This document shows positions 45,335 to 48,707 of a stretch of DNA of 48,707 nucleotides, one piece after another (within the stretch, counting starts at the first letter, position 1; each line of letters begins with the position of its first letter). Below the pieces are notes generated by a model. The model ran no database searches, was not told the DNA's origin, and saw only the letters and a list, made by a program, of their open reading frames with translations. The DNA comes from Granulosicoccus sp. Its GTDB lineage: Bacteria > Pseudomonadota > Gammaproteobacteria > Granulosicoccales > Granulosicoccaceae. The stretch lies in contig JABDKN010000163.1 of the NCBI GenBank assembly GCA_013002205.1, positions 1 to 48,707 of the forward strand, given 5' to 3'. The position numbers and the translations under genes are program-made.

Positions 45335-47872
45335 GTGAAACTCCAGGGAAAACTATTGGCTGTCATCGTGGTGGCCATCGTGTGCGCCATGCTCGCGCTG
45401 GCCAGCATGGCCTACGCACAACTCAGGCAGCAGAGTGAATCCGATCTGTTCCGTCAGATGCAATTGTTACTGGAACAAACCCATCAGAAAACACTCACCT
45501 CACTGCGTACAGCCTCGGCCAATACATTGCTGTTTGCGCGCTCGAATCTGATGGAACGCTATGTGCTGATCGAGGATGAAGTGGAGCGCTACGATCTCAT
45601 GCAGCCTGCTCTGTTGCGCTTATTTGCAAATTATCAGCAGGCGTATCCGGAATACAAGGAATTGCGGATGATACTTCCGGATGGCTACGAAGATACTCGA
45701 CTTGCCCAGGCGGGGCTGGCGAATTTGACAGAGGAGGAATTTGACACACCTTACTTTCAGGACATGCGCACACATGTGAATGAACAGTTTTCGACAATAC
45801 TGACCTATCCCGACGATCAGACGACATCGCTGATCACCAGCACCACGATCAGGCGACGCAATGCTGCGGATGGTTCTTTCCGGTCAGCTGGAGAGCTGCG
45901 TGGTTTCATGACCCTGACCATCGATCTGCCGGAGCTTGGACAGCAGGTGATCAACGCCCGAATCGGACAAACGGGGTATCTGATGGCCTTGTACAGAAAT
46001 GGAGACGTCGCGTTCCAGTCCATGCAGGAGGACATGGACACACCAGCGCCCAACCACGCCAGACTGATCAATCTGTTTCCGCAGGATGGTTCCAATGACG
46101 GCGTCATCTCGACGAGCCTTAACAGCGAGGCGGTTTCGATACAGGGCCAGTGGCTACACCCGGATCTTCTGTTGATTGCCGTATTGCCGGACAAGGAATT
46201 CTCGGCCATCAGTATAAGATTGATCAGCAGTGTTGCCTCCGTGGTGACAATTGCCATACTGGTCACCTCACTGATTCTATTTCTGCTGCTCAGGTCACTC
46301 GTCGTCGAACCCGTCCGGCAGTTACGCTCCACCGCTATCGCGATTGGCGACGGCAGGTCTGCTGAACTGCCGAAGCGCAACCTGCTGCGCGCAGATGAAA
46401 TAGGGGATTTGACGAAAGCCTTTCGCGACATGCAGCAAAAACTGGGCACTTCCATGGATGCTCTCAAACAGTCTCATGCGAAGATCGAACAGCTTGCCTA
46501 TCGTGACAGCCTGACCGGCCTTGCCAATCGGCGACTGTTTCTGGACCAGTTGGGGGCGGCCATCTATCAGGCCGCAAGCTCACACAAGCAGCTGGCTGTG
46601 TTGTTCCTGGACCTGGACGATTTCAAACGCATCAATGACACGCTCGGACACGAAGCAGGTGACGAACTGCTGCAGGCGGTCTCCGACCGCTTATCCGGCT
46701 GTATTCGCGACCTTGACCACGTGTTCTCCAGTAAGTGCACAGCGAGTAACGAGCTTCCGGCTGGCTCTGTCGCGAGACTCGGCGGCGATGAGTTCATCAT
46801 CCTGATCCACAATCTCGATGACGTCAGCGCTGTCAGGAGAATTGCCGAGCGTGTGTTACGTACGCTGAAAGACCCCCTTGCTATCCAGAATCACAGATTC
46901 GTGGTGGGTACCAGCATTGGCATTGCTACCTACCCGGAGCACGGCGACGATGTCGAGCAATTGATCAAGCACGCAGACATGGCGATGTACGACGCCAAGC
47001 ATACGCAGAAGAACAGCTATCGCATCTACGGTAATAACCTGCAGTCGGATATCGAATCTCGAATCGGTCTGGAACATGATCTACGCGACTCATTCGAAAA
47101 CGGGGATCTACACCTCAATTTCCAGGCGCAGTATGCCAGCCAGACACGCAGCATGATTGGTGCAGAAGTACTGCTGCGCTGGTCACATCCAGAGCGGGGT
47201 TTTGTCAGTCCGGTTGATTTCATACCGATTGCCGAAGAGACTGGATTGATTGGACCGATAGGGGAGTGGATCTTCATGGAAACCTGTCGCCAATGGACTG
47301 AGTGGCAAAACATGGGTATAGCGCCGCCACGCTTGTCTGTGAATGTATCGCAACGCCAGTTTACATTGTCGAATGTGCTGGATACGGTGGCTAATGCCCT
47401 CGCCATTCATAACATGCTTCCGGAAGCACTGGAAGTGGAAATCACCGAATCCTGCATCATGGAGGCACCGAGCAATGTCATCGCGACCCTTGAAAGCCTG
47501 CGGGACAGGGGAGTTCGCATTGCAATGGACGATTTCGGTACCGGATACAGCTCGCTGGGCGCGCTCACCACGCTGCCCATCGATACCCTGAAGATCGATC
47601 GAAGCTTCATCACGGGCGTGGAAGTTGGCAATGCCAATGAAAAGATCGTAGCGGCCATTTTGTCACTGGCCCAGGGTCTGAACCTGGAAGTCATTGCAGA
47701 AGGTGTCGAGACGCAATCAGAACTGGACTATTTGCGTGAGAAGAACTGTGACATTGTCCAGGGCTACCTGTTCAGTCGCCCGTTGAATACTGCAGACATG
47801 ACCATCTTGCTCGAGGAGGAGTACGGCTCCTCAGACGACCCTGGTATCGATCTTCTACGGGTAGTGGGCTGA
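45335..47872 (+). CDS. Membrane GGDEF-EAL protein with periplasmic dCACHE domain (MbaA-like)
   Basis: 845 residues from a GTG. Membrane helices at about 8-28 and 297-320 flank a double-CACHE-like periplasmic domain, followed by HAMP (about 320-375). The GGDEF domain has intact GGDEF at 483-487, but the preceding residues (LPAG) lack the RxxD inhibitory site. The EAL domain has EVLLRW (Glu611) in place of EAL, and keeps NVSQRQF, ITESCIM, MDDFGTGYSS, LKIDRSF and VIAEGVET. Both synthesis and hydrolysis of c-di-GMP are therefore possible. Starting 82 bases after the polyamine-binding protein, it likely couples polyamine sensing to biofilm or motility. Confidence 0.92.
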   Translation: MKLQGKLLAVIVVAIVCAMLALASMAYAQLRQQSESDLFRQMQLLLEQTHQKTLTSLRTASANTLLFARSNLMERYVLIEDEVERYDLMQPALLRLFANYQQAYPEYKELRMILPDGYEDTRLAQAGLANLTEEEFDTPYFQDMRTHVNEQFSTILTYPDDQTTSLITSTTIRRRNAADGSFRSAGELRGFMTLTIDLPELGQQVINARIGQTGYLMALYRNGDVAFQSMQEDMDTPAPNHARLINLFPQDGSNDGVISTSLNSEAVSIQGQWLHPDLLLIAVLPDKEFSAISIRLISSVASVVTIAILVTSLILFLLLRSLVVEPVRQLRSTAIAIGDGRSAELPKRNLLRADEIGDLTKAFRDMQQKLGTSMDALKQSHAKIEQLAYRDSLTGLANRRLFLDQLGAAIYQAASSHKQLAVLFLDLDDFKRINDTLGHEAGDELLQAVSDRLSGCIRDLDHVFSSKCTASNELPAGSVARLGGDEFIILIHNLDDVSAVRRIAERVLRTLKDPLAIQNHRFVVGTSIGIATYPEHGDDVEQLIKHADMAMYDAKHTQKNSYRIYGNNLQSDIESRIGLEHDLRDSFENGDLHLNFQAQYASQTRSMIGAEVLLRWSHPERGFVSPVDFIPIAEETGLIGPIGEWIFMETCRQWTEWQNMGIAPPRLSVNVSQRQFTLSNVLDTVANALAIHNMLPEALEVEITESCIMEAPSNVIATLESLRDRGVRIAMDDFGTGYSSLGALTTLPIDTLKIDRSFITGVEVGNANEKIVAAILSLAQGLNLEVIAEGVETQSELDYLREKNCDIVQGYLFSRPLNTADMTILLEEEYGSSDDPGIDLLRVVG

Positions 47873-48001
47873 CGGCTCCGGCCTTACTGCAAATTCAAGG
47901 TGTTCCGGCACAGGGTCAACGCCGGTGATGTCGATTGCCTGGGTCTCTGGGAAACAGCCTTCACTGGTCACGGGGTTTGCAACACCAGAGGGGCCCCGTA
48001 G

Positions 48002-48015
48002 TTGACGCAGGTCAA
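48002..48015. promoter_or_regulatory. FNR/Anr box upstream of the universal stress gene
   Basis: TTGACGCAGGTCAA is symmetrical and fits the FNR/Anr pattern TTGAC-N4-GTCAA. Its centre is about 40 bases before a plausible start of transcription: TATGCT at 48037-48042 would be the -10, giving a -41.5-like class II position. The universal stress protein gene starts at 48067. Anr-controlled universal stress proteins are known in Pseudomonas, so oxygen-limited induction is likely. Confidence 0.65.
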
Positions 48016-48066
48016 TCAATTCCTGCGCGTTTGGGATATGCTGTTTCCAACAATGGGAGAAGAGAT

Positions 48067-48474
48067 ATGTTCAAGAGCATCCTGGTCCCGGTAGCACTCG
48101 ATCATACGCGCAACGTCAACGCCGCGTTGGACATAGCACGCAGGCTACTGGAAGAAGGCGGGACGATAATCGCCCTGAATGTCATCGAAGCGATTCCGGG
48201 GTATGCCGCCGTGCATCTGCCCGCCAATTACCAGGAGAAAGGTCGCTCAGAAGCCAGGGCGGCGCTGCAGGCAGAGCTTGGTGAGGCGAGCGACATCAAG
48301 CTGGACGTGGTGACCGGGCATGCCGGGCGAACGATACTGAACTATGCCGAACAGCATGATTGCCAGTGCATCGTCGTGGCTTCGCACCGTCCTGGACTGC
48401 AGGACTATTTCCTGGGCTCAACCGCCGCGTGGGTAGTCCGCCACGCCGGGTGCTCGGTACACGTCGTTCGCTGA
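48067..48474 (+). CDS. Universal stress protein (UspA family)
   Basis: 135 residues from the ATG at 48067, with GGGAGAAGAG just before it. The UspA fold is shown by MFKSILVPVALDHTRN at the start and by the ATP-binding loop in VVASHRPGLQDYFLGSTAAWVVRHAGCSVHVVR at the end (G-x-x-G-x(9)-G-S/T type). It has a predicted FNR/Anr box 52 bases upstream. It is convergent with, and nearly touches, the truncated pcm-like gene. Confidence 0.93.
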   Translation: MFKSILVPVALDHTRNVNAALDIARRLLEEGGTIIALNVIEAIPGYAAVHLPANYQEKGRSEARAALQAELGEASDIKLDVVTGHAGRTILNYAEQHDCQCIVVASHRPGLQDYFLGSTAAWVVRHAGCSVHVVR

Positions 48475-48478
48475 CAGG

Positions 48479-48707
48479 CTAGTCCAACTTCCGGGTACAC
48501 ATCCGCCTGGTAGGCCGTGAACTGGCGAGGACGAGCTGATCGGTCAGGGGCAACGGGATGTGCGCGATCGCTCCGGAGACGATTATGGCGTCGAAGGGAG
48601 CTTGCTCCAGCCAGCCATCGGTCCCGGGATCATGCTTCAGGTGGACATTCTCCGCGTGCTGTCGCACAAGGCTCGCCATTGCGGTGACCGCCAGCTGCCC
48701 GTCGGGC
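48479..48707 (-). pseudogene. pcm: Truncated protein-L-isoaspartate O-methyltransferase-like gene (partial)
   Basis: The open frame runs off the right edge of the window. Visible residues include HAENVHLKHDPGTDGWLEQAPFDAIIVSGA, which corresponds to the NVHVRHGDG-GW-APFDAIIV region of Pcm enzymes. After PLTDQLVLASS the frame ends in a basic tail, so the usual C-terminal 35 or more residues (GGRLV region) are missing. No other frame restores them in the following bases. It is either a degraded gene or a shortened homologue; the start lies outside the window. Confidence 0.5.

Overview
The window looks like chromosomal DNA of a GC-rich gammaproteobacterium. It has a System I cytochrome c maturation operon in CcmC-D-E-F-G-H order, FNR/Anr-type boxes, a cobalamin riboswitch, Maf-type flagellin glycosylation genes and several c-di-GMP enzymes. 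A Chromatiales/Granulosicoccus-like lineage would fit, but that is inference from gene content. I saw no rRNA, tRNA, CRISPR array, insertion sequence or phage gene.

Layout. 1-4.7 kb: end of ccmB, then ccmCDEFGH, with a perfect FNR/Anr box in the ccmB-ccmC gap. 4.9-5.8 kb: a BoxR/BzdR-like XRE regulator without the usual kinase domain, and a small lipoprotein. 5.9-9.4 kb (minus): class II aldolase-like protein plus pxpB-pxpC-pxpA (5-oxoprolinase). 9.5-15.5 kb: coiled-coil protein, MFS carrier, AEC carrier, a GlcD-type FAD oxidoreductase and a glutaryl-CoA dehydrogenase. 15.6-20.6 kb (plus): an unusual membrane module of three genes, namely cytoplasmic domain-TM-HlyD adaptor, PqqD-like/M50 protease/HlyD fusion, and a second HlyD adaptor. 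21.1-25.9 kb: a hybrid histidine kinase with two Hpt domains, translationally coupled to a REC-GGDEF-EAL protein. 25.9-31.5 kb (minus): a cobalamin riboswitch followed by btuB, a predicted surface lipoprotein resembling a beta-propeller, btuC and btuD. 31.8-43.9 kb: a surface-sugar region with legB, neuC/legG, neuB/legI and ptmE (legionaminic acid), a Maf glycosyltransferase, a methyltransferase, and an operon of FkbH-like HAD enzyme, acyl carrier protein, GNAT protein and NodB deacetylase. 44.2-47.9 kb: a PotD/NspS-like periplasmic polyamine-binding protein beside a dCACHE-HAMP-GGDEF-EAL protein, as in the Vibrio NspS-MbaA pair. 48-48.7 kb: a universal stress protein behind a second FNR/Anr box, and a truncated pcm-like gene at the edge.

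How the parts work together. The most notable candidates for undescribed biology are (i) the PqqD-M50-HlyD membrane module with its neighbouring phosphorelay and c-di-GMP output, (ii) the BtuG-like lipoprotein between btuB and btuCD under a B12 riboswitch, where no BtuF is present, (iii) the FkbH-ACP-GNAT acyl module beside legionaminic acid and Maf genes, and (iv) the polyamine-sensing c-di-GMP pair. Together the second half of the window reads as a surface, motility and biofilm decision region.
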